The notes beneath the pieces were generated by a model. The model was not told where the DNA came from and did not search any database. It saw nothing but the letters and a program-made list of their open reading frames with translations. A stretch of DNA of 64,000 nt from Manihot esculenta. Lineage: Eukaryota; Streptophyta; Magnoliopsida; Malpighiales; Euphorbiaceae. Of the stretch, positions 33,263-44,648 are shown one piece after another. The stretch is taken from contig NC_035168.2 in NCBI RefSeq assembly GCF_001659605.2, positions 9,542,058 through 9,606,057 on the forward strand, written 5' to 3'. A program made the position numbers and the translations under genes. Every line of letters starts with the position of its first letter. Position 1 is the first letter of the stretch.

Positions 33263-35521
33263 ATGAATTGCCCGACTTATGGCATTGTACACTGGGATGG
33301 CTATATTATTAGAACCGAATTAGATTACGACTATGTTGGTAGTCAGCACAATTTCTTCCATATGAAACGAAGGTTGACGTATGAGGATCTTCTTTTGAAA
33401 ATAGTTCGTTGTACAAATTTGTCAGACCATAATCAATTCATATGCAAGATTGAATATAGAAAACCAATATTCATTGATAACGATTACAAATTTGAACTAA
33501 TTCAGCTGCTTAACGATGACGATGTAGAGATGATGTTCGATTACGTATGTACAATAGGATCTGAAAGTATAATTTTTTATGTCGATGTGGTCAGAGATAT
33601 TCACAGAAATCAGAAAGATGATTGTGCCGGTCCCTCTTATACTGATGATTTAGGGAATTCACAATTTCCAAGTCGTCCGAATAGTGAAGAACAAGATGAA
33701 ATTATAATATGTCCAAGTAATCCGTTTTGTATTGAAGACTTTAACCTTAATAGTGTTGATAATATTGTCAATGAAGTTATGGATGAAGTTGATGAATATG
33801 TCGATTCAGAGAGATTATCTGATTCTGACATTAACGAGTATGAAAGTGGTTGGATTGAGGACGACGAATTATTATCAGGTGATGATAATGTTGTTGCTCA
33901 GTATAGTAATCATATTTTGCCACTTGTGCATCCACCCCCATTTTCATAAATAGATTTTGAATTAATGCATGTAGACCCGTATGCAAAGCCACCGTCTGAT
34001 ATGTTTTGGAATCCAAATAAGGAGTTTTCTGTTGGGATGATTTTTTCGAGTAGAGATGCTGTCATGGAAGCAGCGAAGGAGTACCATTTGCGTAGACATC
34101 ATCAGTTTTGTTCTGATGAGACTAAGAGAAAAACATATAGTATTAAATGCAAATATAAAAAACATAATTATAAATGGCATTTGCATGCATCAATGAAGGA
34201 GGGATCTGAGGTCTGAAGAATTGTATCGTATGATGGGCCGCATACATGTTCCAATCCAACGGTTGACAAAGACCATCCTCAATTGGATACTAAAATTGTC
34301 TGTCAATTTATTATGCCTATGATAGAAAAACAACCACACATTAAAAAAAAAACCCTTCAGGCAGAAGTTAGAGATAAAATTGGATATGAACTATCATATT
34401 CAAAGACATGGAAGGCAAAACAATTTGCAATTAAGAAAATTTTTGGTGGATGGGATGAATCTTATGGAAGGCTCCGTAGGTATATGAATGCAGTGTGTCA
34501 CTTTAATCCTGGTTCAATCTTCATAATTGAATATGATTCCCACTACATCAACGATCGTTTTGATCGTACTTCTTGTGTATTTGATCGCATATTTTGGGCT
34601 TATCGTCAATCTATTGAAGGATTCAAGCATTGTCGACCAGTAATTTTTGTTGATGGTACATTCCTATACGGTAAATATAGTGGATGTATATTGTGTGCAA
34701 CAGGGCTTGATGGAAATAATCGGATATTTCCATTGGCTTTTGCAATTGTTGAGAAGGAGGATTCAGATAATTGGGGGTGGTTTATGTCTTGTTTGAGAGC
34801 TTATGTCACAGAACGCGAAGATTTATGTGTTATTTCTGAGCGTCACATTGGAATTAAGAAATCAATGCAACAAGATTGGTGGCAACCTCCAAGTGGACAT
34901 CATCGATACTGCATACATCACATTTTGAGCAATTACAACACAAAATTCAAGAATGCAACAATGAAGGAATGTTTGCGAAAGGCTGGTAAAACTTCATTTG
35001 CAATTACTTATTTTAAATATAAAATTTTAATGTACATAACCTATTCATACTGAATAATATATTTTTACCGTAACAGCCAATCATAACCAAAGGAGGAAAT
35101 TCTATGACGCGATGAATAAAATTAAGGAAGTAAATCTCGAGACCTTTGAATGGGCTGTGAAGATTCCTTTGGAGAAGTGGACTCGTTCCCACGATGGTGG
35201 GACGCGATACGGATCAATGACGACTAACACCATTGAATCTGTCAATGGAATATTAAAAGGTTTTCGAGCTTTTCCTATCACAGCAATGGTTGAAAAAATA
35301 TTTTACCAATGTGCGCATTATTCGACACTAGAAGAAGTCAATTTCTTCGGCACAAACAAGATGGCTATAGATTCACCCAGTCAACTGGGGAAATTATACT
35401 AAAAAATGCACAGTCCGCAAATGACCATTGTGTTACTACATTTAATAGTGATGATTTAGTTGTTGAAGTCAGAAGTGCAAAATCAGGTCAAAAACAAGTT
35501 GTAAGGCTTATAGAAGGGACC
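33263..35521 (+). pseudogene. MuDR-type MULE transposase, broken and lacking its SWIM finger
   Basis: An N-terminal PB1-like domain (IVHWDGYIIRTELDYDYVG, about 33280-33600) is followed by an acidic linker. Next come the plant MuDR N-terminal DNA-binding domain (33965-34280) and the MULE catalytic domain (34283-34985: RPVIFVDGTFLYGKYSG, FPLAFAIVEKEDSDNWGWF, HRYCIHHILSN). Exon 2 (from 35077) contains YGSMTTNTIESVNGILK. A 91-bp intron (34986-35076, GTAAAA...AACAG) restores the frame. Breaks are an in-frame TAA at 33947-33949, TGA at 34214-34216 (normally a Trp position) and a frameshift at about 35340-35390. The C-terminal SWIM zinc finger is cut after EGTC and the sequence passes straight into PMD sequence. 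Confidence 0.9.
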
Positions 35522-37693
35522 TGCCTTGCTTGGCTTTATAAAGAGCTTTGCAGGGCAACATCACCACAAGTGCAGCAAATTGGCGGGCCACTGCATATTT
35601 TACAGATTTAGGCATGGGACAGAATAAAAACAATTGCCCCTACCATCTCCCAGATAAATCCCCTTCCAGATACATCGATTGGTAGTCGGTATGTGCTATA
35701 AATTGTGTACTACTATACTATCAAAACATTTTGTTACTAATTCCAAACTATAAATTGTATAGGTGGAGTAATGCTAGAAGTATTACTGAAGTTACAACTA
35801 GGGGTGAGCAGTATTCGGTTCAAACCGAAAAAACCGACCGAACCGAACCGATTTAAAAATTTGGTTCGGTTTTTTATACATTTCGGTTCGGTTTGGTTTT
35901 TAATTTTAAAAATTTCGGTTATTTCGGTTCAGTTCGGTTTTGATCAGAAAAAAACCGAAAAAACCGAACCGAACCGATTAGTGATAATAATATATTTTTT
36001 CAATAATATAGAGAAATTAAATCATATTAAAATTAAAATATTTTAATTAAATTTTAAAATATTAAAAATAAAGTGTAAAAAATAAAAAAATTATTAAAAA
36101 TCAAAATCGATCAAACCGAACCGAATCGAATCGAATCAAATCAGATCGGTTCGGTTCGGTTTCTGATCAAAATCGGTTCGGTTTTCATAAACACTAAAAT
36201 TTTGGTTTTCGGTTTATTCGGTTCGGTTCGATTTTGAACCGAACCGATCGAATGCTCACCCCTAGTTACAACGCATGTGCTTGTGCAACTTCGGTACCAA
36301 CTTGATCGCATGGAAGCCGAAGAGGTCATCACTCTATACCTTTAAATTACATGTCTTTTCAAATTTTACAATTCTAACCTTTTACATTATCTTATCTACA
36401 CAATTTATATGGGAGCCATACTCTGATGTTGTGGTGGACGGTATGCCAGATTACTGTCTACAGGGAAGACAAATATAGAGATCGGTTGTCCCACTGATTT
36501 GTTTTCATATTGTGGAGTGGCATCAACCTGACAGGGTGCTGAGGCAGTTTGGATTTTCTCAGCCCATTCCACAACCACCCCGTCAAACAGCTGATATGCA
36601 TTCAATAAAATTAACTTCATCAGCTATGAATTGGATGACCGAGAACCAACATTAGATTACGCTCTGGGAATCAAGGCACCGACGGATTGTCGCCAGCAAT
36701 ATTCTGACCCAGCCATTACATTACCATTCATAGTACATGGAATGGTACAGAATGATTGCACGTCGGTGGGTGTCTCAAAGGGGTGCATCAATCGGGGCTG
36801 TGGTAATGGGCGAGTCACTATGATTTATATACTAATTATATAAATATTTACATTACTTAACTTTGGGGGATAGATATCTTAATAAATACATTTTACAGGA
36901 GGATGGTCTAGAGAACTGCCGCTTATAGGCGAGTCAAGTTCGTCACCCAACAGTAGACAAGATTGAAAATACGGTCAATTCAATGTTTACTTCGTTTGTT
37001 TGATCGCATTTCCCAAATACCACCTCCACAGCCGGCACCACCTTCCCAACTGCTCCACATGATGTACAATCAAGGGAGACGGAGATTCCACGGCCTACGC
37101 CAAACCCTGGTGTAATGCAAATACCATCACCGGTTGCATTCCATCCATACGGCTCATACACAGAATTGGGCCAGTCTTCACAAATGCCCACTTATGGAGA
37201 CGATTTTCAGAGTCAGTATACAGGATGGACACCGGGGCCTTCTTCTATGCCTTTTCAGTCATTTACTCCAACTCCTCCCAATTACGATCAGACTGGAGGG
37301 GAAGGCATGGCTAGCACGTCGTTCGACTTCTTCTCCCCTGTGCAACCACATACTCCATCAAAGTTTGTTTTTCCGGCATTCCCTCGACAATCACTGGATG
37401 ATCCCTCAAGCCGACTTAGCTTGTTTTCTTCGGATTTTCCTGAGTTATTCTCTTCAACCCCTTATTCAGGGGATTTCGGCTTTCCAACTCAGGATCTAGT
37501 TGTTGGGGAGAGTTCAAGACCTCGATCTCAACCTCCTGATTTAAATATATCTATGGCTGACGATGATGTTGGAAATTCTCAAGAAGCTCAACAGGAGCCA
37601 TCATTTGATGGGCGTCGATACAACACAAGACACTCAAATGAGAGGAGACCACGACATTGTGGCACCGGCGGTCATTTATATGGTCATCATTAG
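35522..37693 (+). pseudogene. Plant mobile domain (PMD, MAIN-like) gene relic fused behind the transposase
   Basis: PMD signatures follow in order: CLAWLYKELCRAT...GGPLHILQI (35520-35608), AWDRIKTIAP (35612-35641), a 74-bp intron (35689-35762), WSNARSITEV (35764-35793, cut by a MITE), QLRYQLDRME (36283-36312), QFIWEPYSD (about 36400), RSVVPLICFHIVEWHQPDRV (36479-36538), LRQFGFSQPIPQPP, and in another frame YMEWYRMIARRWVS near 36737. The C-terminal exon (37115-37693) is Ser/Pro/Phe-rich and ends RRYNTRHSNERRPRHCGTGG. Stops replace Trp at 35609-35611 and 36476-36478, and there are frame shifts after 36620. PMD proteins, domesticated as MAIN/MAIL in plants, are often carried by MULE and gypsy elements. 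This copy is inactive. Confidence 0.8.
35791..36272. mobile_element. 466-bp hAT MITE with 8-bp target duplication
   Basis: Element 35799-36264 has terminal inverted repeats TAGGGGTGAGCA...TGCTCACCCCTA and a perfect 8-bp duplication GTTACAAC (35791-35798, 36265-36272). Subterminal regions are full of CGGTTCGGTT/AACCGAACCG repeats and the middle is AT-rich. Termini and duplication length identify hAT. It interrupts a PMD exon, so it arrived after the MULE. Confidence 0.96.
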
Positions 37694-38013
37694 ACATATT
37701 TGAGAATATTACTGTGAATTAATTTATGTATAATTAAATTTAATTGTTAATTAATATCATTCTTATTTCGTAAATTATATTTAGTTACATCATTATTAAA
37801 TTCACTTTTATTTTTTCATTACAAATTATTAATTTTATTTAAATATAGTAATTAAGTTTGTACATTCATTATAATTTTAATTTAAATATATACAAATACC
37901 ATAATATTAATTTTGTAATTATAATATATTCAAATAATAATATATAATATTTTTATTTTAAATATATTATTAATAATATATTTTAAAAGACAGTGTGAGG
38001 GCCGTCAAGCCAA
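37694..38013 (+). other. MULE 3' region, AT-rich
   Basis: Probable 3' UTR and spacer between the PMD stop and the right dyad repeats. No gene. Confidence 0.5.
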
Positions 38014-38294
38014 GCTTGGCGCCTCTTTGAGAGGCGCCAGCCTGACCCTGGCCATTCGCCGAGATAGGCTTGGCGCCTCTCAAAGAGGCGCCCAGCGTGA
38101 CCTGGCGCCTCTCAAAGAGGCGCCAAGGTACGCTTGGCTTGCCGCCTCTCAAAGAGGCGCCAAGCGTGTCCGGGTGCCTCTTTGAGAGGCGCCATCCTGC
38201 CAGCTGGCAGGCGAACCCCAAATCCATAAATAAGTTTTTCCCGACCCCAAATACCCAAATAAAGTTTCCCCGACCCTAATTTTGCAAAAAGCCC
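38014..38294 (+). repeat. MULE right subterminal dyad repeats and right TIR
   Basis: Five dyad repeats with arms GGCGCCTC/GAGGCGCC (38018-38195), then the TIR (38196-38294) mirroring 30644-30743. Confidence 0.93.
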
Positions 38295-38303
38295 GAAATT
38301 TAT

Positions 38304-38776
38304 AAACTCACAGAATAATTTTTTTTTTTTAAATTTTAGTAATAAATTAAATTGTCTTTAAATTTAATTTTTGTACAATAACATGGTACTTTCATTAAAA
38401 AAATACATATTATTATTAATTATCTATTAAAATTATTTATTTTTTAATGAACAAATACCTCTGAGTAATAAATATTTTTTTTAATAATAGTTATTTTTAT
38501 TACCTTTTGAAGTAATAAAAAAATTGAAAGATTATTATTTTAATTTTGAAGGTTAGTGAATTTGTGGGTTTTACCTATTATTTTTTTAAGAGAAAATTAA
38601 TTCTTATTATATAAAAAAATTTACTAATTAATTTTTTAATTTTAAAAAATATATTAAACATTCATGACATTTTAAAAAATCTGTTAATTAATTCTTTTTT
38701 TATTAATTTTAACATTAAATATTTTATTATTTAATTTTTATAATTTTAAAAAATTTATTAATTAATCTTTTTGTTT
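38304..38776. other. AT-rich spacer
   Basis: Very AT-rich sequence between the MULE and the solo LTR, with no recognisable feature. Confidence 0.5.
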
Positions 38777-41035
38777 CATAACGACCCCAAAAAAGACCGT
38801 CACCGGCGCTAGGATTCAGGTCGGCTTAAGGCCGCCAGAACCCGTAGCAAGCCTGCTATACTCTCTGTGTACCTGTAAACCTCATACATGATCATACATT
38901 TTCAGTGAAAATAAAACTCTTTTCTGAACCAAGGCTTAACCTGTGCATGCACTATCTCTGTACTCTGTACTCATGTACTCTGTACTCTGTATCCCTGACT
39001 AGAGCTTGCTCTAGATGGGTTAATTCATACCTGTTAAGCCTGGTTTTCACATACAGGAAAACATATATACATATACAGATCATGTATAACACATACATCA
39101 CTAGGTCTAGGTCAAGCAACAACTAGTACATCTCTTTAATATTACATGTCCACTCTAAGCTATTACAGATCTCTTCACTTTTTCTGTACTCTGCTGGACT
39201 GTCCCTGTACTGTCCCTGTACACTGTACACTGAACCTGCAAAACTGGGGTTAAGGGAGTGGGATGAGCTCTATAGCCCAGTGAGTAGAACAGTAAAACAT
39301 CTCAGTAAAATATGATCTCATGGAATGCACCATAACACAGACAAGCCACATCAAGAGTAAACCTGTCACCACATAGTCCCAGTAACTCTGTGCCAGGGCG
39401 TAGAATCGAGCACCTGGTCTTCCTGTCATATATATATATGTGTATATAACACCTGTGAACTTACCATTGCCAGGGCGTAGTCAAAGGCTCCTGGACTTTA
39501 CTATATACCTGCCAGGGCGTAGTCAAAGGCTCCTGGTCTTTGCTATACGTGCCAGGGCGTAGTCAAAGGCTCCTGGACTTCCTGTCTGAGACTATTGGAT
39601 CATTCAGCATTCACTCACATCACCAAATAACAATGCAATGCAACATAGTCGTGAATACTAATGCAATCAACCTATGGCATAAACATGATGCATGAGATAT
39701 GCTAAAAACAGGTTGTGGTTCAATTAAAAGTCATAAGTTTAGTTCCACTCACCTCTGGCTATCTGGACTGACTGACTCTGCAGGTTTACCTCTGGAGCAG
39801 TACTCACTGCTGCTCTCTCTGGTTCCTCTGGTCTGTAACACATAAAGAGTCAAATGAGGGACCAGACTAGCTTATGACCAACTCTATGAAACTTCCCCAG
39901 ACTCCCCTAAAACTCACTCAATTATCCATGCAAAAACATGCAAAAGAAAAGCTGGACAGAACACTTTCGGCGGCAGGTTCGGCGGCCGAATGTCCTCTCC
40001 AGAGACGAAACTCAAGCACCTTCGGCGGCCGAATCTCAAGCTTCGGCGGCCGAACCCTTTCGGGGGCAAGTTTCGGGGGCCAAAACATACTCCAGAGACG
40101 AAAGTCTCTAACCTTCGGCGGCACCTTCGGCGGCCGAAGTCCCCAAACAGAGCCGAATCATGCAAAACTCACGGGGGCAAGCTGTGGCAGCCTAAGCTAC
40201 CATGCAAGAGGTTCGGCGGCCGAATGAACCTTCGGCTGCCGAACCTGAGTTCCTCCAGAACTCAGCTTCAACGGCAAACCATCTCCTCCTTCCCTTCACC
40301 ACGGTCTAACGTGTATCCTTCACGTATTCAACACACATATACTCAAGTATATGATCACAGGGGTCCAAAACTATCTAATACCCCAAACAACAAATCAAAC
40401 ATAACACAGAAACATATATTCATGCATATATCCGCAAACCTCCCGTTGAAAACCTAACCATGCATCTCTCTCTTCACAATCTCCCATAAAACCTTCAGAA
40501 AACATATAAAAACATAGGCAACACATCACTTACCTCCTGGTGAGTGATCTCAACAAAGGAAAACGGATCAACTCTCTTCACCCTCACTAACTCTCCAAAG
40601 CTCACTTTTGCTTCAAAACCTTCACAACGTGGTAAATGAGCAAACTCCTGCATGAGCTGCTCAAAACACCTGCAGATGAGTCATAGAAGATGTGGCTAAT
40701 TCATGGCAAGAATCTGAGGCCAACATCTGTCAAAAGCCATGACTCAGCTTGGCTGGCCAACTCATCGTCGGCTGCCCAATCACAGGCAAGACCATGCAAC
40801 ATTCGAAGGCCGAACTTCCCTTCGGAAGCCAAACACTTTCGGCGGCCGAACTTACTTTCGGCGGCCGAACTTGGCTCACCTGCCTTAGGTCATTTCAACT
40901 CAAAACTCACTTCCCTTACCCTTAAAACATCTCATAAAACACATAATAGCACGTAAGAACATATAACACACTTCGACATCCTGGATTCCACCGGTAAACA
41001 GGAATGCCGACGCCGGACTCTAGCCGGGTATTACA
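38777..41035 (-). mobile_element. Solo LTR of the chromovirus family, minus orientation
   Basis: 2259 bp closely related to the 44649 LTR in reverse: starts CATAACGACCCC (expected TGTAACGACC), ends CTAGCCGGGTATTACA, and contains GCCAGGGCGTAGTCAAAGGC repeats (39360-39570) and TTCGG-NNN-CCGAA clusters (39960-40250, 40840-40875). No PBS, PPT or internal genes adjoin it, so it is best read as a recombined solo LTR. Flanking pentamers (TGTTT, TTATG) do not match and the first bases are mutated. Confidence 0.85.
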
Positions 41036-41640
41036 TTATGCCACTATCACTAGAATCCCTACAAATATGGAATCACCTATCCACTAGCCGATAAGCTTCT
41101 AATTCTAAGGAAAACAACTAACTAACATTTCCTTCTTATAGCATAAAAACAATGAGAATATAAAGTTCAAAATATGCAATTCTAACACACACAAGCTACT
41201 TGATATTCATTATTTCACTCGTCAGTTAAATTAGACACTAATTTAAGCGTCGAAGTGGTTGTCACAAGACAAAAGCTACCTCACATTTTCTTTTTGCATA
41301 TTGTCAACTCACAAAGGGAGTGTTTTCAATAATATTATTTAGTTCCATTATCGAGATCTAAGAGTTACCTTTCTCATTTGGAGAATCCAACTCACCTAAC
41401 ATTCCCTTTATCCATTCATTTTACACTTTTCGTTGTTCTTAATGGCCAAAAGCTCATGGGCTATTTCTAAATCTATTACAAACAGGGAAGCCACTACTCC
41501 CATGCCATTGAGAAGCGAGCAAAACACCTCTCCAATTGCGACGGAGATAGATCTTAGCTTTATGAACAGTGAATGGATGGTACAATACATCAAGAGGTTA
41601 TAAGTAATGCTAGAATGTGACAAGGCCAAGGAAGAGGCTT
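41036..41640 (+). other. Possible 5' LTR end and leader of the old Tat-lineage element
   Basis: Contains AGACACTAATTTAAGCGTCG near 41233, resembling the LTR end of Tat-lineage elements (inference). No LTR termini or primer site could be fixed. Confidence 0.3.
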
Positions 41641-44600
41641 CCTAAGGAATTGCTAGGGCAAGGGAGGAAACATCTCAAGGAACTCCCAAAGCTAGGGGAG
41701 AGGCACCTCACACGATCACAAGAATTGAGAATGTCAATTCCAAAGGTAGTAATAAGTTAAAAGGATGAAGAGTCCTTAATGAGGCATCGAGAAATGTCGA
41801 TTGGAAGTTGGTGCAGCCGTTTAGAAGTTTCAAAGGAAGAAGAAAGATAATTTTGTGTTAGGGATGCCTCGCCCTTGTATGAGAAAATCTTGGCAGAGAC
41901 ATTTCTCTAGAAGTTCAAGTTGCTGAGCTTGAACAAGTATGATGGAACAAGTAATCCGAGAAGCCATTTGGCCATCTTTACAACCGTGATGTAGCTACAA
42001 AATGCTAATGATTTTGTTTTGTGCCGAGTCTTCCCATCTACTTTAACATGTCTAACTCAAAAATGGTACCAGCACATTAGTCCACGTTCTATCAATAATT
42101 TTACTCAGCTTGCTATGGCTTTCAAATCTAAATTTATTACATATATCTCTCAAAAGAAACTATCTTGAATCTCTGAAAGATTTGGGGGGCGAGGGTGAGC
42201 CTTTGAAGAGTTTTATTTCATGATTCAACTTTGAAGCTATACAAGTTGAAGATTTAAATCACAAGATAGCTTGTGAAACACTCAAGAAATGGACCATGAA
42301 CATCAAGTTCATGGATTATTTGATAAAGAACCTAACGGCCTGCTATCAACAGTTGATGGAGAAAGCTCAGAAGTGCATACACTTGGACAATGAGGTCCAG
42401 CCTCTTAGAAAAGACAAGAAAGAAAGTTTGGTTAAGACTTAGAAGTCGAATAGATAGAGCCATGAAAACGATAGAAAAAGCTACTCGGCATCCCAGGGGA
42501 GGGATGATCGAGGTAAGTATAAAAATTACACTCCTTTGAACGATTCATGTATACATACTTATGTGGATCAGGAAGAATAATAAGGAGATTAAGTGGTCTA
42601 CTAAGCTTAACCCAGACAAGGCAAGATAGAACCAAGTATTACCGGTTTTACAAGGACTATGAGCATACCATGGAGGAATGCAGGTAGCTTTAGGATGAGA
42701 TTAAAAGACTCATCAAAGATGGGACTTTGAGAAAGTTCACAAGAAAGGATTGATAGGAGAGAAAGGAAGACCCAAAGGTAAGAAATTTGAGTAACACTCA
42801 TGATAATAAGCCCATAGGGGTTATTCATGTGATTACACGAGGTCCCAGTTACTGCAAAGGTAAAAACAAACGCCGGTTCGAGGACATACTTTCAGTCATT
42901 GTGGGAAAAGCAAGAAGTGATACTTAGCCCTAATAATAAGTTGACCAAGTCATCACATAATGACCCTCTAATTATAAGCATAAGGTTAAACAGGTTTGAC
43001 ATCAAGAGGGTACTTGTTGACATAGGAAGCTCGGTGAATCTTCTAACCCTTGATGTTTATAATAAGTTAGGCTTAAACAAGAATAGCTTAACCAAGGTTT
43101 TTCTACCCCTTAATGGGTTTGGAAGACAAAACCATGGCAGTCCTGTATACCATTAACCTTCTACTCTTATTGAATGATGAGAAGTACAAGTGAGAAGTGT
43201 ATGCAGAGTTTGCGATGTTAGATATTCCACTTGTGTACAATGTCACACTCAGACAACTCATCCTCAACTGCCACAATATCATTATTAACATGGATTATTT
43301 GTGTTTAAAGTTGCCAGCCCTAGGAAGAATTATAGTTATCGGAGGTAGTCAAAAGTCTTCTCAATAGTACTATAAGCATTCCACCAAGAATCTGAGAAAG
43401 GTGACTGCTCATCAATTTTTTAGAAAAGCCTGAGTCCTATACAATGTTGGAGCCAACAAATCTGGTCAAAGAGGTTGTATTGGAAACTAATAAAAAGGTA
43501 AATTTTTTGTATGACTCTAGAAAATGATATTAAAATAACCTTGTTGATCTATTCAAAGTTAGGATAACAACTTTTTCCTAGAATCTAGAAGAAGTAATGG
43601 GGTAGACCCATCAATTATCACGCATAGGTTGAACATCGACAATTTGGTCAAACCGATGCAACAAAAGAAGAGAAAGTTCGCCCTTGAAATATAGCAAGTA
43701 ATAAAAGAGGAGATTAATAAACTTTTGAATGCAGGGTAAATAAAGGAGTCCAATACCAAATGTGGCTTGCCAACATGGTGCTAGAGAAAAAGTCAAATGG
43801 TAAGTGGCGAATGTGTGTGGATTTCACGGACTTAAATAAAATGTGCCCTAAAGATCAGTGCCCTCTCTCATTTATTTGTATCTCAAAAAATGTAGTAGTC
43901 TCTTTTCTTGATGCTATTTCAGAATACCACCAAATACTCATGGAGTCTGAGTATGTTGAGAAAATAACTTTTATCACTAACGAGGGAGTCTTCTGCTATA
44001 AAGTAATCCCCTTCATACTTAAAATTGTAGAGGCAACATATCAAAGACTCGTAATCGAGATTTTCAAATACTTAATTGGTACAATGGTAGAAGTTTACAT
44101 AGATGACATTATGGTAAAAATTTGAACATTAGAAGACCACTCGAGAGCTATTAAAAAAAGTCCTAAACATTTTCGACAAAACAAGTATAAAACTAAATCC
44201 AAAAAAATTCACTTTTGTGTAAAAGTGGGCAAGTTTCTAGGTTACATAGTTTCGGAGAGGGGAATAGAGGCTAAACCTGATAAAATTAAGGCAATTTTGA
44301 ACATGCAAGCACTAAGGTGCATTAACAATGTTCAAAAGCTTAATAGGCGGGTGACAGCCTTAGGGCGATCCATCTCGTACTCCGTCAAGAGGTGTCTCCC
44401 ATTCTTAAAGTCTTTAAAAGGGAAGAATAACTTTATTTGAAAGAACAAGTGTGTTAAAACTTTTAATAGTTTAGAAGATTTTTTATCTTCTCCCTCATTA
44501 CTAAGCTCACCCAAGCCAGGTGAGGTTTTGTTTTTTGTAGCTAACTGTGACACAGGAAATAGTGAGCTTATCCTAGTAAGGGAAGAAGACAATGAACAAA

Positions 44601-44648
44601 TTCTCATCTACCACATCAACCAGGTATTAAAAGGACTTAAAGTTGAAC
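41640..44648 (+). pseudogene. Old Tat-lineage Ty3/gypsy element, left part (gag, protease, RT)
   Basis: Degenerate gag (KSFIS...FNFEAIQVEDLNHKIACETL about 42205-42290; KAQKCIHLDNE about 42365), a knuckle-like DYEHTMEEC segment (about 42655), a protease-like frame (42899-43156 with RVLVDIGSSVNLL) and reverse transcriptase (43760-44125: NGKWRMCVDFTDLNKMCPKD, YIDDIMVKI; continued 44225-44440). These motifs resemble the Tat/Ogre/Retand group. Frames are broken by many stops. The element is cut at 44648 by the chromovirus and continues at 53879. Confidence 0.8.

Larger units (their letters stand above)
30635..38303 (+). mobile_element. Mutator-like element (MULE), 7.65 kb, with TIRs and 9-bp target duplication
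   Basis: Element 30644-38294 is flanked by a perfect 9-bp duplication GAAATTTAT (30635-30643 and 38295-38303), the hallmark of Mutator transposition. Terminal inverted repeats of about 100 bp (30644-30743 and 38196-38294) begin GGACTTTTTGC and, on the other end, GGGCTTTTTGC. Inside are a small two-exon gene, a MuDR-type transposase pseudogene and a plant mobile domain gene relic, all plus strand. GC-rich dyad repeats lie at both ends and ahead of the transposase. It sits about 360 bp upstream of the probable PAT1 start, in line with the known preference of Mu-type elements for 5' gene ends. Confidence 0.95.

Noticed and set aside
38777..41035. Full-length second chromovirus at this position
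   Set aside because: No primer site, PPT, or gag-pol sequence adjoins the LTR; only a solo LTR is supported.
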